64,000 bases of DNA from Chitinophagaceae bacterium (GTDB lineage: Bacteria > Bacteroidota > Bacteroidia > Chitinophagales > Chitinophagaceae): positions 1-64,000 of the forward strand of contig JAHEZD010000026.1 in NCBI GenBank assembly GCA_023251255.1, in the 5' to 3' direction. This document shows positions 63,701 to 64,000 of the stretch, piece by piece (within the stretch, counting starts at the first letter, position 1; every line of letters starts with the position of its first letter). The translations under genes were made by a program, and so were the position numbers. Under the pieces are notes generated by a model that made no database searches, was not told the DNA's origin, and saw only the letters and a program-made list of their open reading frames with translations.

Positions 63701-64000
63701 GTCAACTGGTAGCTGTAAGGGGCCAGTTCCTTGATATCGCCAACAGAAGTCTTTACAATCAGGTCACCATTCTTTGATTTCAGTCCTTCCGCACCATCAA
63801 AGTAGAGGGCAATCTTATTGGCATCACCTCCAGGGTTGACGATGATGTCGTATTTCAGGTGGCCATTGTCTGTATAGTACCGCACATCAATATTGGGGTA
63901 CACATTCTTGTAGGTAATGGCCTGGTAAATCTTGCAGTTGCTGGCCCATTTGCTGTGGTCATTGCCAATGAAATAATTGTTATAGGTATTGGCGGGCTTT
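60724..64000 (-). CDS. Very large PKD/SBBP-repeat protein with T9SS type B C-terminus (partial, 5' end outside window)
   Basis: At least 1091 residues; the frame runs to the right edge (..PANTYNNYFIGNDHSKWASNCKIYQAITYKNVYPNIDVRYY), and the GTG at 63903 is an internal Val codon, not a start. The N-terminal part resembles the DUF7948 domain, followed by SBBP beta-propeller-like repeats (DASGNFYAGG, DNANNLIISG, YIAGGTTST-like) to about residue 620. Four PKD domains with WRFGDGSPD, WEFGDGTT, WDFGDGSPL and WDFGDGES follow, then a gliding-motility-associated C-terminal domain (NAFTPNNDGVNDIIYVNGF, IYNRWGVLMF). Such proteins are secreted by T9SS and linked to the surface. porP lies immediately downstream. 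Confidence 0.9.
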   Translation of the reverse strand, partial: KPANTYNNYFIGNDHSKWASNCKIYQAITYKNVYPNIDVRYYTDNGHLKYDIIVNPGGDANKIALYFDGAEGLKSKNGDLIVKTSVGDIKELAPYSYQLTKTTKKDIGCSYDIKGNIVRFKTEGPTDPSATLVIDPTLIFSTFTGSTSDNWGYTATYDASGNFYAGGIVFGTGFPVSNGAFQTTFQGGGSTGEGSPFDIGIMKFNSTGTNRVYATYIGGAGGNEQPHSLVVDNANNLIISGRTTSSDYPTTQPTFGSGGAWDIILTKLNATGTALISSRKFGGTGDDGVNIRSKYLTPTGDESIRRYYGDDARSEVIVDAGGNIYLASCTQSTNFPTTAGAAQTTPGNVASGRYQDGVVIKTTADLSTVLFSSLIGGTGDDAAFVLALNPTDNNIYVAGGTTSTNMPGNFTGSIFPTYQGGVTDGFIQVLTNDGSSFVKSTYIGTGGTDIVYGIQFDKFSYPYVMGTTTGNWPILNATFQQTGGKQFVSKLKKDLSGWEYSTVFGSNSTEPNISPTAFLVDRCENVYVSGWGGKGNTNQGYTSATTGGMSVTPDAYKATTDQSDFYFIVIERNAASQLYGSFFGQDNGSYPEHVDGGTSRFDKSGVIYQAICANCEGGAVFPTTPGAWAETNGAGNQGCNLAAIKIAFNLAGVGGSVQSSIHGVAGDTSGCVPLDVTFTDIIGEGKKFIWRFGDGSPDVSTTVPTITHTYNFVGLYNVMLISIDSSKCNISDTSYTTMRIRNDDAPLAFDAIKQQPCNALLYNFVNNSVAPAAKPFKANSFRWEFGDGTTLVSGSQTVSHTYTAPGTYNVRLILIDTNYCNEPDTALKTIRVAPLVKAQFETPPSGCAPYTALFNNTSLAGTDFTWDFGDGSPLSTQVNPTHLYSTVGTYTVTLVAVDTATCNKTDQTSFTIVISGKPTSAFTYLPQPPVANTYVTFTNNSIAGTNYKWDFGDGESLTTTTQNTVVRHLYNATQAYKACLIANNDYGCSDTTCQTVQARVIPALDVPNAFTPNNDGVNDIIYVNGFGIKQMIWRIYNRWGVLMFTSMSKEQGWDGKFKGVLQPQDVYSYGLEVEYTNGDKYSTTGDITLLR

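Noticed and set aside
63901-63903. GTG at 63903 as the start of the right-edge protein
   Set aside because: The frame continues without a stop to base 64000 with family-typical sequence, so the Val codon is internal.

Overview
The window is chromosomal DNA from a member of the Bacteroidota, most likely a Chitinophagaceae-like genus. This rests on several independent signs: type IX secretion (T9SS) sorting domains, a PorP/SprF protein, a T9SS plug (DUF5103) protein, a TamL-type Omp85 lipoprotein, several CarboxypepD-regulatory/plug/beta-barrel outer-membrane proteins, and promoters with the Bacteroidota -7 element TAnnTTTG. No rRNA, tRNA, CRISPR array, phage gene or transposase gene was seen.

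Bases 1-25546 form a plant cell-wall polysaccharide locus. It holds the end of a GH2-like enzyme, a giant T9SS-secreted PL1 pectate lyase (minus strand), GH105, an S1 sulfatase, a DUF6250/DUF1961-like secreted protein (minus strand), a sodium:solute symporter, GH95, GH115, two different GH51 enzymes, GH43 endo-arabinanase-like, GH97 and PL9. Together they could cut pectin (PL1, PL9, GH105), remove and degrade arabinan (GH43, GH51), and strip glucuronate, L-fucose/L-galactose and alpha-galactose/beta-L-arabinopyranose decorations (GH115, GH95, GH97). No SusC/SusD pair, hybrid two-component system or other regulator lies in the window; the only sugar importer seen is the symporter.

Bases 25681-30936 hold a secreted macroglobulin-like protein and a convergent outer-membrane beta-barrel protein. 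Bases 31031-50382 are mostly housekeeping: pyk and pfkA (glycolysis), an RmlD-like reductase, a GDSL esterase, icd, a KirBac potassium channel, a flippase/glycosyltransferase pair, lepA, tamL, a TrmH-family rRNA methyltransferase, a LolC/E-type permease, the T9SS plug protein and lgt. Bases 50457-64000 hold a T9SS cargo protein, two tandem paralogous outer-membrane barrel proteins, a thiolase, a rhomboid protease, rlmH, and a porP gene just downstream of a very large PKD/SBBP T9SS type B protein that runs off the right edge.

The most unusual non-coding signals are dispersed palindromes. Two AT-rich elements 30 kb apart (near 6721 and 37081) share the same four-box architecture and aligned sequence, and in three of their four boxes the single differing base is changed symmetrically on the two arms, as expected of a folded REPIN-like element. 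A MITE-like insertion (12303-12462) has 11-bp terminal inverted repeats and 11-bp direct repeats, and sits between a stop codon and its terminator. Four copies of a TGTCAGGTTGAGC / TTGTCGAAAC palindromic repeat sit in intergenic gaps of the polysaccharide locus. Several start codons were corrected from conserved N-termini, signal peptides or promoter position (PL1, GH105, GH51-2, lepA, trmH-like, plug protein, the second tandem barrel protein, thiolase, porP).
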